64,000 nt of DNA from Demequina sediminis (GTDB lineage Bacteria > Actinomycetota > Actinomycetes > Actinomycetales > Demequinaceae): the NCBI RefSeq assembly GCF_030296675.1, contig NZ_AP027736.1, forward strand, positions 1,674,001 through 1,738,000. Direction: 5' to 3'. Positions 38,110 to 47,549 of the stretch are shown here, piece by piece. Within the stretch, counting starts at the first letter, position 1; each line of letters begins with the position of its first letter. The notes under the pieces are model-generated. The model was not told the origin of the DNA. It saw only the letters and a list, made by a program, of their open reading frames with translations, and made no database searches. A program made the position numbers and the translations under genes.

Positions 38110-39097
38110 TCCTCCTGGTCTCGTCAGCGATGAGCTGGTCGCTCACGATCTCCTCCATGAGGTAGTACGCCGGTTCGTTCCGCGCCTCCGACAACAGCCG
38201 ACCGATGTACTCGGAGACGACCGCGAGCGACAGGAAGGTGAAGAAGAACATGATCCCCAGCTGCAGGTTGGTGGTCGCCCACCCACGTTCGACGCCATCA
38301 GCGAGCAAGTAGGTGAGGATCACGTAGCCCGCGTAGCCGAGGTTTGCGAGCGCGACGATCACTCCGGTCGTCGCGACCAGCCGCAGGGGCGCGAGAGAGT
38401 AACTCGTGATCATCTCCACGGCTTCGCGGAAGTCGGATCCGGGACGCTTGCGGCCCGCACTTGTGTTCTCGCCCGACGGCGTTTGCGGGCTGTAGTCGAA
38501 CTCGACCACTTCGAAGCCCACGTGGCGGATCAGGTGCCGAAGATAGCGGTGCCGGCGTCGAGCGCTCAACAGGGTGTTCGCGGCACGTCGCGTGAAGCCG
38601 GTCAGGTAGGTCGATTGAGCAGGGATACGGATGCCGAGGATCTTGCTGTTGTACCAGTAGAACAGCGCCTTGCCCCAGGCGCGTGCGCCACGAGTGAGGG
38701 GAACCACGCTCACGCCCTGCACGATGTCCGCCGACTGCACCCGCGCCACGACCAGAGGGATCTCCGCGACCGGATCCAGAGACGGATCGAAGAGCACGAT
38801 GAAGTCACCGATCGCGGTGTCCAGCCCGCTGAAGAGCGCGGTCTCATAGTCGAAGCGACGTGAGAGTCGGATGACGCGGACACAGGACAGCGTGCGCAAC
38901 TCCTCGCGCAGGGCCACCACCTGCGCGGTGGCGAGTCCGTTGTCCACCACTACCAGCTCGAAGTTCGTGTAGCGGTCAGCCAGCGTGCGCTGGACATCGC
39001 TCACGATCCCGATCGCGTTCGAGGTGGTCGCATCGAACACTCCGACCACGCTCACGAACACATCGTCTCGCACGACGACTGGCTCACTGGGAATCAC
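38099..39097 (-). CDS. Glycosyltransferase family 2, membrane-anchored (DPM1/GtrB-like)
   Basis: 332 aa. Cytosolic GT-A domain (NFELVVVDNGLATAQV, FIVLFDPSLDPVAEIP, RRFDYETALFSGLD) followed by two C-terminal transmembrane helices (RLVATTGVIVALANLGYAGY, GIMFFFTFLSLAVVSEYIGR). This layout is typical of polyprenyl-phosphate glycosyltransferases that work with a GtrA flippase, and a gtrA lies two genes upstream. Confidence 0.9.
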   Translation of the reverse strand: MIPSEPVVVRDDVFVSVVGVFDATTSNAIGIVSDVQRTLADRYTNFELVVVDNGLATAQVVALREELRTLSCVRVIRLSRRFDYETALFSGLDTAIGDFIVLFDPSLDPVAEIPLVVARVQSADIVQGVSVVPLTRGARAWGKALFYWYNSKILGIRIPAQSTYLTGFTRRAANTLLSARRRHRYLRHLIRHVGFEVVEFDYSPQTPSGENTSAGRKRPGSDFREAVEMITSYSLAPLRLVATTGVIVALANLGYAGYVILTYLLADGVERGWATTNLQLGIMFFFTFLSLAVVSEYIGRLLSEARNEPAYYLMEEIVSDQLIADETRRNVA

Positions 39098-40245
39098 TGG
39101 CGCACCTCCGTCTTCACACCTCTGCCGTGTTGGACCAGGGCGTGGGATAGCTCTTCGAGGACATCGTCCACGTTGTCAATCTTTGCGCCCAGCACATAGT
39201 AGTAGCCATCGATGCCCGCGTCATTGCGAACCAGAATCGGGCGGCTGTCGGAGGCGTCGGACAACCTGAGAACCGCCTTGACCTCAGTGACCGAATCGAC
39301 GTATTCGAGATCGGCGAGACTCGGAACGTACCGGCGGGCGTCGGCAATCATCGGGCGGAAGTTGGAGGGCTGTGCAGCCAGATCGACCCGGCTCGCGATG
39401 GGTCGGGGGTCCGGCGCCTCCGCGGAGTCGAACCAGCGGGCGTGAGGGGTGTAGCGGACGTGAGAGAGGGTGTGCAGCCCGCGCGCCGGGAACGGCATGA
39501 GCGAGAAGAAGGGCCCATCCATGACGGTGATCGCAGCGTTGCGCAGCTGGTCGGGCACCCTTACCAGGGCCATCTCGGTGATCTCGAGTTGGAGAGGGAT
39601 CAACGGCAGCCCCGCGGAACGGTGGAGCTCGTTGGTGGAAGCGTAGACACTGCTGATCGCGAGGGGAGCGCAATAGACGTCGCCGTCCGCTGTCGTGATA
39701 CTGACCACCGACCCGGAGCTCTCGATTCTCGCAACCCTGCGGTTATGAAGGATCTCCACCCCGCCAGCCCGAGCGACGCGGTCGAGCATCAGCGTGCGCA
39801 GGACGCGCGCATCGAATGCGAACTCCTCGACCTCCCAAGCCTTCTCGATGTGTCCCGGTGAGAACCACGCCTGCTGCGGTGGTCGCACTTCGGAGAGCGG
39901 CGCGCCTATGCGCTCGCAGAACGTCTCGAACTGACGCGCATTGACTTTGGAGAAGGTCGACGCGATGGCGTAGAAGTGGCGAAAGGACGTGTAGAGCGCG
40001 GGCGAGTGCTCGTCGGACCAGGCGCGCGAGCTCACCCTCGACCGGTAGGCCGTGAGGATGCTGCGCGGATAGTGGTACCCGTGGTGGACGCGCGCCTGGT
40101 TGACGTAGGAGGCGCGCTCCATCGCCGTGGACTCGGCCTCGATGACGGTGACCCGAGCCAGCCCCAGCTCCTCTCGCAGATACAGCGCGATGCGCAGGCC
40201 GAAGAAACCTGCACCGATCACGATCGCGTCCGAGCGTGCGGTCAC
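39094..40245 (-). CDS. FAD-dependent oxidoreductase (DAO family)
   Basis: 383 aa. The FAD Rossmann motif is DAIVIGAGFFGLRIALYLRE and the C-terminal stretch is DGYYYVLGAKIDNVDDVLEE. ARVHHGYHYPRS occupies the site where amine oxidases hold flavin. GTG 40245 (MTARSDAI) overlaps the gtrA stop (GTGA) and is preferred over ATG 40260. Within a glycan operon it may oxidise a sugar or amino-sugar intermediate, but no substrate can be assigned. Confidence 0.85.
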   Translation of the reverse strand: MTARSDAIVIGAGFFGLRIALYLREELGLARVTVIEAESTAMERASYVNQARVHHGYHYPRSILTAYRSRVSSRAWSDEHSPALYTSFRHFYAIASTFSKVNARQFETFCERIGAPLSEVRPPQQAWFSPGHIEKAWEVEEFAFDARVLRTLMLDRVARAGGVEILHNRRVARIESSGSVVSITTADGDVYCAPLAISSVYASTNELHRSAGLPLIPLQLEITEMALVRVPDQLRNAAITVMDGPFFSLMPFPARGLHTLSHVRYTPHARWFDSAEAPDPRPIASRVDLAAQPSNFRPMIADARRYVPSLADLEYVDSVTEVKAVLRLSDASDSRPILVRNDAGIDGYYYVLGAKIDNVDDVLEELSHALVQHGRGVKTEVRQ

Positions 40246-40700
40246 CGGCGATACATCCATCGTCGTGCGAGGAAGTTCCACGCGAACACGGTCACCGTGG
40301 CGACGGCCTTGGCGACGAGGTAGTACCAACCAAGCTTCTCAACAAAGACCCACATCTGACCGTTGAGCAGCAGGAGTCCGATCGCGCCGATGACGCCGAA
40401 TAGCGAGAAACGCACCCACGGATGAGCGACGCGCGGGTCCCGGAACACGAACCGCTCGCTCAGGACGAAGACGACTGCGAGGCCTGACAAGAAACCCGAC
40501 GTGCTCGCCATGAGGTAGTGCACAGAGAACACGTCGGCAAGGAGTGCCAACGTGCAGAAATCGACGATGAGGCCGACAGCAGCTGTCCATCCGTAGCCCA
40601 TGATCTGGCGGACGAGCGACCCAGCCCTCGGCCGATCAGAGGCATTCGGTGCGGCAGCATCGGCGACGGCAGGTGCGCCTGGACTTCGTCGCTCGCTCAT
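40242..40700 (-). CDS. GtrA-like membrane protein
   Basis: 152 aa with four helices: MGYGWTAAVGLIVDFCTLAL, LMASTSGFLSGLAVVFVLSE, FSLFGVIGAIGLLLLNGQM and LVAKAVATVTVFAWNFLARR. The ending WNFLARRWMYR is a GtrA hallmark. GtrA proteins are thought to flip polyprenyl-phosphate-linked sugars for glycan decoration. First gene of the 32-41 kb operon. About 185 nt upstream, before the PqqD-like gene, holds nothing recognisable. Confidence 0.9.
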   Translation of the reverse strand: MSERRSPGAPAVADAAAPNASDRPRAGSLVRQIMGYGWTAAVGLIVDFCTLALLADVFSVHYLMASTSGFLSGLAVVFVLSERFVFRDPRVAHPWVRFSLFGVIGAIGLLLLNGQMWVFVEKLGWYYLVAKAVATVTVFAWNFLARRWMYRR

Positions 40701-40887
40701 GCAGCCCCCTCAGATTGCGAACCTGCCGAGCACGACGCGGGCACGGAGACGCTCGGTCCCGACAGCGCCACAGACGTCGCGGCTCGGGCTTTTCCCGGGA
40801 AGTGTACCGCCTGGATGTTTCGCCCACACTTCACGGTTGCGCCCAACGACAACCAGGCTCCAACCGCGAACGGAGCCGCTCAAGTGG

Positions 40888-41139
40888 CTATGGCACGCAC
40901 GCGTGCACCTCGGGGGCGATCTCCTCGGCCCGCGCCTCGTAGGCCTCGGCGAGCTCGTCGACGATGGCGGACTCGGTGCGCGTGCCGTCGATGCGCGTCC
41001 AGATCTCGAACGCGGTGCCCTCGAAAATGTACGGCACCTGCTGCTCCTCGAGCCGCGGGAGGTTCAGCACGGTGGCGCGGGTCTCGGAGGTGACCTCGGC
41101 GAGGCCCTCGTGGCGGGTCAACGGGGACGGCGTGCTCAT
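40888..41139 (-). CDS. PqqD-like protein, copy 2 (C-terminally truncated)
   Basis: 83 aa, sharing most residues with the copy at 32.3 kb (ATVLNLPRLEEQQVPYIFEG identical). It stops at HACVP where copy 1 continues into its last helix AQLLELGLVV. Aligning the DNA, CAG in copy 1 corresponds to TAG here, so truncation is by nonsense change. Ribosome binding site AAGGATG precedes ATG 41139. It follows the 41175-41705 gene by 35 nt. Confidence 0.8.
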   Translation of the reverse strand: MSTPSPLTRHEGLAEVTSETRATVLNLPRLEEQQVPYIFEGTAFEIWTRIDGTRTESAIVDELAEAYEARAEEIAPEVHACVP

Positions 41140-41174
41140 GCGCCCATCCTTCCCGATCGGGCGTGCGCGAGCGG

Positions 41175-41705
41175 TCAGGCGACGGTGACGCGACGCACGG
41201 ACGCCGCGTTCCCGGCGCCCGCATCGTCCACCGATGCCGTGAGCACGATCTCCCGCCCGGCGATCCGCGTCCCCGGCTCGATGCCGAGCCGCGCGGTGAT
41301 CCCGGCGCTGCCGCAGTGGCCGAGCGCGCCCACGTAGGTGAAGGTTGCGCGGCCGCGGGCGGCGTCGACGGCGAGGCTCCAGCCCTCCTCGGCGCCGCGG
41401 TCGAGCAGGTGCCACGCGGGGTCGGCGTCGAACCACACGCCGGGGGCGTCGACGGTGAGGGTGGCCCGACGGATCGGGGTGCCGTCGGCGGATTCGTAGA
41501 CCACGCTCGCGCGCAGCAGCAGTGCGGCGGCGCCGTCGCCGGCGGCCTCCATCGCGGCGATGTCGGACAGGTGCAGCTGGCCGATCGGCGCGGCCTCAAC
41601 CGGCGCCTCGTGCGAGGCGCCGCCTGCGAGCGTGGCGTCGACAAAGGTGGTCGGCGCGGCTGCCGCCATGCGGCGCGCCTGCCCCTGCGTCAGATGTGCG
41701 TCCAC
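41175..41705 (-). CDS. Hypothetical protein upstream of PqqD-like copy 2
   Basis: 176 aa, unrecognised. GTG 41705 has GGGAGAGG upstream. Apart from the N-terminal DAHLTQGQARRMAAAAPTTF there is no signal peptide or membrane helix. The central and C-terminal parts are beta-rich (ALLLRASVVYESADG, RATFTYVGALGHCG, VLTASVDDAGAGNAASVRRV), suggesting a beta-sandwich. Probably co-transcribed with the PqqD-like gene, which makes it a candidate partner or substrate. Confidence 0.6.
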   Translation of the reverse strand: MDAHLTQGQARRMAAAAPTTFVDATLAGGASHEAPVEAAPIGQLHLSDIAAMEAAGDGAAALLLRASVVYESADGTPIRRATLTVDAPGVWFDADPAWHLLDRGAEEGWSLAVDAARGRATFTYVGALGHCGSAGITARLGIEPGTRIAGREIVLTASVDDAGAGNAASVRRVTVA

Positions 41706-41892
41706 CGGGCCCTCTCCCGTAAGTCGGGCCGGGTACCCCCTCAGGCACCGCGGCCGTCGTCGTGCCTGACAGACGCAAATTACCGTGTCATGCGGCCCGT
41801 GCGACAGCGCGAGTGCGAAACGTCTCACCGGGGAACATCAGGGGTGATTCGGACAGTGCGGACACCGCGCCGGGAGGCCCGACGCCGCGGGC

Positions 41893-42858
41893 TCAGCGGA
41901 CCGTGAGCGATACGGGCGCCAGCGTCAGCGTGGACCCCGCCGAGCTCGCCATGGCGTTGAGCGTGACCGCGAGCGACGCGGTCGGGCTCGCGCCCTCGGG
42001 GAACGTGACGTTGAGGGTGGACGTCTGCCCGTTCGGCGTCAGGTCCGCCCCGCTGTAGCGGAAGCGCACGCTGCGCACCCCGCCGGAGACCCCGATCTCC
42101 TCGAAGGTCCAGTTGGCTCCGGTCACGGACATCGGCGCGCCCGCAGCGGTCGCGGGGAACGATGCGATGGCGACGATGCTCGAGACCGCTCTGCCGGGAT
42201 TGGGGTTGTACGGTCCGGCATGGCGAAACCGGAAGCCGACGCGGTAGCCGCCGCCGTTGTGGCCCGACGAGAACGCGCTGTTCCAGACGAGCACGCCCTG
42301 CACGGCGGCGGTGCGGGTGGTGGTGACCTGGGGAACGGCCACGCCGTTCGAGGTGCCGTCGCCGGCGAAGGCGACGGTGAAGGCACCCAGGCCGGCGTTC
42401 GACTTCTTGTCGACCGAGAACTCGAGGGCGGCCGTCACCGAGCTGGTCGCGTCGAGGGATCCACTCTGATACGTGAACTCGAGCACGCGGTCGGTCGAGG
42501 TGTTGCTCTCGCTGGTGAGCGTCCACGCCGAGCCGACGATGCTCGGGGCGTTGGTCGAGACGACCGACTTGGGCAGCGCGACCGTGAGCGTCACGTCGCC
42601 GACGAGGTACCCGTCGGGGGCGACGCCGTCGTCGAGATAGCCGAGCACCGCTCCGACGTTGACCTTGGACGCCGTCTGGTTCGCGTACGTCGCGCCCGAC
42701 GTCGCGAAGATGAGCTGGCCGGCCTCGCGCACGGAGGTGGCGGCGGCCGGAGCCGCCGTGGCGATCAGGATCACGGGGGCCTACCAGACGGCGCCCTGAA
42801 GGACGCGCCGGCGCGACACGGACCGCGGGCGCGACGTCGCGGGTGCAGACTCTGGCAT
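41893..42858 (-). pseudogene. Tat-exported beta-rich surface protein with amber codon in the signal peptide
   Basis: ATG 42858 begins a twin-arginine signal (SVSRRRVLQGAVW), then TAG at 42781-42783. The same frame continues APVILIATAAPAAATS and about 290 residues of Ser/Thr/Val/Gly-rich beta structure. Relatives at 43.8 and 45.4 kb read RRRVMQGAAWATPAI and RRRIIQGAAWATPAI, so the stop falls inside the conserved hydrophobic core. An internal GTG 42774 lacks the twin-arginine motif and would not give export. Probably non-functional or a base error. Confidence 0.72.
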
Positions 42859-42985
42859 CACAACCTCAGCAGGACGGGGGCGCCCCTCAGCGAGCGCCAC
42901 ACCCCGCCAACATCACGGCGTGATACCTGGGACGTGCGGCAACGAGACGCACCTCACAGCAAGTTCGGAGGCTGGGCGCGGCGGT

Positions 42986-43198
42986 TCAGCCGCCGGACGC
43001 GATCGGGTCGAGCCCGCCGAGCGTCGGAGCCAGCGAGGCCGGGGACGCCGTATCCGGGGCGACGAACGCGTACGCGGCGATCAGCGCGATCACCACAACG
43101 GTGAGCACGATCGCCCAGCCAGGAGCACCGGCGTGATCACGCATCATCCACGGCTTGTCGAGCGAATGCCTCTTGCGACCCACGTGTCGACGTCCCAT
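42986..43198 (-). CDS. Small single-span membrane protein
   Basis: 70 aa. Basic N-terminus, one strong helix (WAIVLTVVVIALIAAYAFVA, about residues 28-48), then a short Pro/Gly/Ser tail. ATG 43198 has GGGGGAG 5 nt upstream. Lies between Tat-exported protein genes. Function unknown. Confidence 0.6.
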   Translation of the reverse strand: MGRRHVGRKRHSLDKPWMMRDHAGAPGWAIVLTVVVIALIAAYAFVAPDTASPASLAPTLGGLDPIASGG

Positions 43199-43324
43199 GT
43201 GAACTCCCCCGAGCCCCGCACCGGTACGGCAGCACTCTAAAGTGACAAATGGGACATGCGCTAGGCGCGATCGCGAGAGTTTACCTGCGCGTCACAACCG
43301 TCAAGCGGAACTCGCCTCGGAGCG

Positions 43325-43791
43325 CTATGGCCGCTTGACCTTGAACGTGTTGCTCCAGCTCGGGTACGAAGGCGTCGAGGTCAACTGGAACGTCACGTCC
43401 ATCGGCGAGGCGCCGGTTCCGCTCGCGTAGGTGAATACCGCGACGAGCGGCACATCTACGGTCGCTCCCGTGCCCGCAGTCACAGAACGCGTGAACTGCA
43501 TGTTGCCCAGAGCACCGCTCACATACGTCCACCCGCTGATCGACACACCCGTGATCGTCGCCGGCGACGTGACGGTCCAGACAAGCGACAGTGACAGCGA
43601 CGTGACGTTGCGCGGAACATTCGCGTTCAAGTTGACTTCGTTGCTACGGCCCGTGGTGATCCCCCCGTGACAGTCAGGCCCGTCGAACTCGCTGTCGCGG
43701 GGCTCGCGACCGCGAGCATGATCGCCGGAGTCGCCCAGGCTGCGCCCTGCATCACGCGTCGGCGGGAGACGCCAGTGGTCTTCTCGGTCAT
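43325..43791 (-). CDS. Tat-exported beta-rich protein (frameshifted)
   Basis: ATG 43791: MTEKTTGVSRRRVMQGAAW, then ATPAIMLAVASPATASS, a twin-arginine signal with hydrophobic core and AxA-like cleavage site. One missing base at the C6 run 43661-43666 separates it from the mature part (NEVNLNANVPRNVTSLSLSL, SWSNTFKVKRP). Restored length about 155 aa. Related in signal and size to the 45-kb protein. No enzymatic motif; probably a surface or extracellular structural protein. Confidence 0.72.
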
Positions 43792-44009
43792 GTCGCTCCT
43801 CGGTCGGGGATCCGCGGCCGCCCCTCAGCTGCCACTCGGTCACTCATAGGGTAGAGATCAACTAAGCATGTGACAAGCGCCACATCCTGAGCACGAAACT
43901 CTACCTGAGTATCGGCATGCAGCGCGCGAATCTGAAGAAGCGCTTGCTGGGGTGCTACCTTCCAGACGCCCGGGCGAGCCGAGCGTCTGGGCGGGCGAGG
44001 TCCGGCTGG

Positions 44010-44903
44010 CTAGGCCGTGTTGATCAAGTCTGATTTGATCCAGATCAGCGTGGCGGCGAGGCTGACGGCGGCGCGGTAGGTGCGGACGAGCTTGTCGGAG
44101 CGCATCGCGATGCCACGCCACTGCTTGAGCCTGTTGAAGCAGCGCTCGACGACGTTGCGGCCCTTGTATCGCTCCTGCTGCTGGTCGCCGAAGTCGATCG
44201 GCCGGCCCGGCTTCTTGCGGCGGTGCGCGATCTGATCGTCGCGCTCCGGGATGGTCGCCGCGATCCCTCGCTCGCGCAGCCATGCCCGGTTCGCCTTCGA
44301 TGGGTAGCCCTTATCGGCGAGTACACGGTCGGGGCGGGTGCGGGGCCGGCCCTTCCCGTCGCGGGGCACGCGGATGTCCTCGAGCACGGCGGTCATCATC
44401 GTGGTGTCGTTGATGTTCCCGCCGGTGATCATCATCCCCAGCGGCCGGCCGCGACCGTCGCAGACCAGGTGCAGCTTGGTCGTGAGCCCGCCCCGGGAGC
44501 GGCCGATCCCGTGATCAGGCGGCTCGAACCACGGATTCTTGTGATTCGGCAGAGCCCCTGTGTCCCGGGCGAGGGTCGCGCCGTGCTGATGCACACGCGC
44601 GATCGTGGAGTCGATCGAGACGACCCAGTCGATCTTCCCGGCAGCGTCAGCCTGCTTCTGCACCTCGGCGAGCAGTCGCTCCCAGGTGCCGTCCTCGGCC
44701 CACCGGTTGAACCGCTTGTAGATCGAGTTCCACTTCCCGAACCGATCCGGCACGTCCCGCCACGGCGCCCCGGTCCGGTACTTCCACGCCATCCCCTCAA
44801 CAGTGAGTCGGTGATCTGTCCACGGCCGCGACCTCCCGGTCGCCGTCGGCATCAACGGCTCCATCACGGCCCACACCTCGTCAGAGATCTCCTGTCGCGT
44901 CAC
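44010..44903 (-). CDS. IS5-family transposase
   Basis: 297 aa. Single-ORF DDE transposase: N-terminal domain ISDEVWAVMEPLMPTATGRS, D in WVVSIDSTIARVHQHG, D in RVLADKGYPSKANRAW, E in VVERCFNRLKQWRGIAMR. Frame intact. The termination codon is supplied by the flanking CTAG. Confidence 0.95.
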   Translation of the reverse strand: MTRQEISDEVWAVMEPLMPTATGRSRPWTDHRLTVEGMAWKYRTGAPWRDVPDRFGKWNSIYKRFNRWAEDGTWERLLAEVQKQADAAGKIDWVVSIDSTIARVHQHGATLARDTGALPNHKNPWFEPPDHGIGRSRGGLTTKLHLVCDGRGRPLGMMITGGNINDTTMMTAVLEDIRVPRDGKGRPRTRPDRVLADKGYPSKANRAWLRERGIAATIPERDDQIAHRRKKPGRPIDFGDQQQERYKGRNVVERCFNRLKQWRGIAMRSDKLVRTYRAAVSLAATLIWIKSDLINTA

Positions 44904-44951
44904 CGTTCAAGACTTGCCCACCGAGGAACGAAACCTCTTGATCAACACGGC
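44014..44951. mobile_element. IS5-family insertion sequence, apparently complete
   Basis: 938 bp bounded by inverted repeats GCCGTGTTGATCAAG (44014-44028) and CTTGATCAACACGGC (44937-44951), with CTAG on both sides (44010-44013 and 44952-44955) as target duplication. One transposase ORF. Inserted exactly at the stop codon of the Tat-protein gene at 44952, whose TAG is part of the duplication. The transposase borrows the other CTAG for its own stop. Confidence 0.9.
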
Positions 44952-45393
44952 CTAGGAGGCCGCGGTCAGCGTGACCACGATCTGGTTCGGGCTCAACACC
45001 GCCGGACCAGCCGAAGTGAACGTCACCGTCTGGACAACCGAGTCAGGAGCCGACTTGAATACAGGCGTCCACTCCGCGGAGAACACGGCGTCGCCCGACC
45101 CGGCGGGCACTGTGAACTGCGCCACGACGGTTCCGGGGTTGCCGAAGGTCCACGCCGCCCCGCTGTAGGAGCCCGCAGACGAGAAGTGGCCCAACTCGTA
45201 GGTGATCGTCGCGGTGACGGTGTACGCGGAGGCGGCGCGCGGCGCTGTCACGTCAAGCGTCAGCGTGCCGGGATCGGTCGACGCACCGACGTGGACCAGA
45301 TTGTCGCTGGTGGCACGCGCCGGCACCGCCGTCGCGAGCACGATCGCCGGCGTCGCCCACGCCGCACCCTGGATGATTCGTCGGCGCGAAACG
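44952..45393 (-). pseudogene. Tat-exported beta-rich protein, 5' end removed by ISL3 insertion
   Basis: The frame contains SRRRIIQGAAWATPAI, then VLATAVPARATS and a beta-rich mature region ending IVVTLTAAS. No start codon precedes the twin arginines; the upstream sequence is the end of the ISL3 element at 45394. The other end abuts the IS5 element. The gene is trapped between two insertion sequences and probably silent, unless the IS provides a start. Confidence 0.75.
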
Positions 45394-46818
45394 GGCTCTT
45401 CACAGATGAGGCTGTAGGAGTGGTCTGAAGCCGCCGGCCTCGAGGAGTGAGCGGGCGATGTAGTGGGTGAGATTCCGAAAGCCCAGGGCCGAGCCGCGCA
45501 GGTGCTCGAGGCGTCCATTGATCGCCTCCGTCGGTCCGTTGGATGTGCCGGGGCGGTCGAAGTACGCGAGGACGTCGGACTTGCGGTTGTTCAGGGTGCG
45601 GCCGAGTTGTCGCAGCTCGACCAGTGCGGCAGGGACGCCGGTGCGTAGCGACTCGATCAGCGCCGTGAAGTCGGCGCGCGCAGCAGCCCGGTCGGGGTTG
45701 CGGTAGTTGGTGATGAGGCGCTGGTAGACGCCCCAGGTGACCTCGACCTCAGCGTGGTCGTCGGCGTCGAAGAGGGCGTCGAGCCGATCCCACTGGCGTT
45801 CGGTGAGGAACTCGAGCCCTGTGTGCAGGACCCGGCGGGACATGTAGAGCGGGTCGCCCGCGTGACCGCGATGTCCATGGATGGCCTGTTGGATGCGGCG
45901 TCGGCACTGGTCGAGGGCGTCGCCGGCGAGACGCACGACATGGAACGGGTCCATCACGGCCGTCGCGGCAGGCAACTCTTCGGCTGCGGCGGTCTTGAAG
46001 CCCGCGAAGCCGTCCATCGCGATCGTTTCGATTCCGTCGGCCCAAGCCTTGGACCGTTCCGATAGCCATGTTTTGAACACGGCCTTGGACCTGCCAGGGA
46101 TCATGTCGAGCAGGCGGGCCGGGCCGACCCTGTCACGCACCGGGGTGAGGTCGATGATGACGGTGACGTACTCGTCGCCGAAACGGGTGTGCCGCCACAC
46201 ATGCTCGTCGACTCCGATCACGGCGATGCCGTCGAAGCGGGTCGGGTCGTTGATCAGCTGGCGGTGGCCTTCGGTCAGGACCGCGTCGTTCGCGGTGTTC
46301 CACGCGACCCCGAGCCCCGCCGCGATCCGCGACACGCTGAGGTGGTCCACGACGAGTGCGCGTAGTGCCCACGCGAGTCCACCCCGCGAGATCTTCGCCC
46401 GTGGATCGGCCGCAGCGCGAAGGTCATCGAGCCAGAACCGACCACACGGCTCGCACCGGTAGCGGCGCACCCGGACCAGCAGCGTCGTGGGCCGGCACCC
46501 GAAGGGCTCGTGAGCGAGGAAGCGCGACTGCGTACCCAGCGAGCGAGCACGATCACCGCACCCGTGGCAGACATCGTCGATCACAGCGACGCGGCACTCG
46601 AGCACCGCCCGATCGGCCGCGATCCGCTGCCCAGTGACCGTCAGGCCCAGGTCGTCGAGGTTGCAGAAGGTCGTGAGATCGGGCGCGCCGAAGGTAGCGT
46701 GAGACACGTCGAGGTCTTCCGGACGGTGAGCTTAGGAACTTCCATCCTGGAGGACCTCGACCCCTACCCCCGACCGTTCACCATCGAGTGGCCGCTACAG
46801 CCTCAATTGTGAAGAGCC
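45394..46818. mobile_element. ISL3-family insertion sequence, complete
   Basis: 1425 bp. Terminal inverted repeats GGCTCTTCACA (45394-45404) and TGTGAAGAGCC (46808-46818) extend inward to a shared GGCTGTAG. Flanks differ (GCGAAACG against AGTTCACG), so the expected 8-bp duplication is absent. One flank is a Tat gene, the other an IS30 fragment, implying a deletion or recombination after insertion. Confidence 0.9.
45400..46707 (-). CDS. ISL3-family transposase
   Basis: 435 aa. N-terminal zinc-ribbon-like cysteines (DDVCHGCGDRA, RRYRCEPCGRFW). DDE catalytic core with GVDEHVWRHTRFGDEYVTV, TIAMDGFAGFKTAAAEELPA and MDPFHVVRLAGDALDQCRR. C-terminal TSNGPTEAINGRLEHLRGSA is typical of ISL3. Frame intact, so possibly active. 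Confidence 0.95.
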   Translation of the reverse strand: MSHATFGAPDLTTFCNLDDLGLTVTGQRIAADRAVLECRVAVIDDVCHGCGDRARSLGTQSRFLAHEPFGCRPTTLLVRVRRYRCEPCGRFWLDDLRAAADPRAKISRGGLAWALRALVVDHLSVSRIAAGLGVAWNTANDAVLTEGHRQLINDPTRFDGIAVIGVDEHVWRHTRFGDEYVTVIIDLTPVRDRVGPARLLDMIPGRSKAVFKTWLSERSKAWADGIETIAMDGFAGFKTAAAEELPAATAVMDPFHVVRLAGDALDQCRRRIQQAIHGHRGHAGDPLYMSRRVLHTGLEFLTERQWDRLDALFDADDHAEVEVTWGVYQRLITNYRNPDRAAARADFTALIESLRTGVPAALVELRQLGRTLNNRKSDVLAYFDRPGTSNGPTEAINGRLEHLRGSALGFRNLTHYIARSLLEAGGFRPLLQPHL

Positions 46819-47549
46819 AGTTCACGCTTGAGCGCACCACGCCCTTCAATGAAGAGGGACTGGTAGATCGCCTCATGGCTGATACGCATGGACTCATCAT
46901 CGGGGAAGTCGATCGGCAGCCGGTTCGAGATCTGCTCAGGGCTCCACGCCTGCGTCCACGCCCGGTCCTTGCGGTGCGGCTTGCCCCGCCCGGTGAAGCG
47001 CGGTGGTGTCGGGCCGGGCACGATCGTGCCGTCCGCCAAGCAGATCTGCCCCGTCAGGCGCTCCTCGACGTAGGCCCGCAATCGAGGGTTGGCGACGAGC
47101 TTGGCGACCTTCGGCCGCTTGGCGGCCATATCGGCCTTCCACTGCGCCACCGACGCCCGATAGCCACTCGAGTTGGAGCGGGTGGCCGCGTTGCGGCGCA
47201 ACTCCCGCGACACGGTACCTGGGTCGCGTCCGATGACGCGGGCAATCTCGCGTACACCCCGGCCCTGAACGTGCAGCAGCGCGATCTCCTCGCGTTCAGC
47301 GAACGACAGATACCTGCCCAAATGCTGCTGCTTGATGTCGAATGGCGGCATGCCGCCAGCCTTGTGGAACCACCGCGCGCCTACCGCCTGCGCCACGCCG
47401 ACGACCGCCGCGGCTTCCTCCGCGAGCAGACCCTTCGCGATCTGCTCCCAGAACGCGACCTCGACGTGACGTTGGAACTTCGGATGCCCCGGCGACCTGA
47501 GCTTCGGCCTGATCGCGCGATCCGCATTCTGCTGACGACGTGCCATCAC
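46803..47549 (-). pseudogene. IS30-family transposase, C-terminally truncated
   Basis: The IS30 N-terminal helix-turn-helix is clear (RYLSFAEREEIALLHVQGRG, VREIARVIGRDPGTVSRELR), followed by SGYRASVAQWKADMAAKRPK and WSPEQISNRLPIDFPDDESM. The frame ends inside the ISL3 terminus at 248 aa, before the DDE region of full-length members (about 380-400 aa). Non-functional. Confidence 0.9.

Noticed and set aside
41139..41705. Second short precursor-like ORF before PqqD-like copy 2
   Set aside because: The space upstream is filled by the 176-aa gene, and no short ORF with a ribosome binding site equivalent to the 34-codon one was found.
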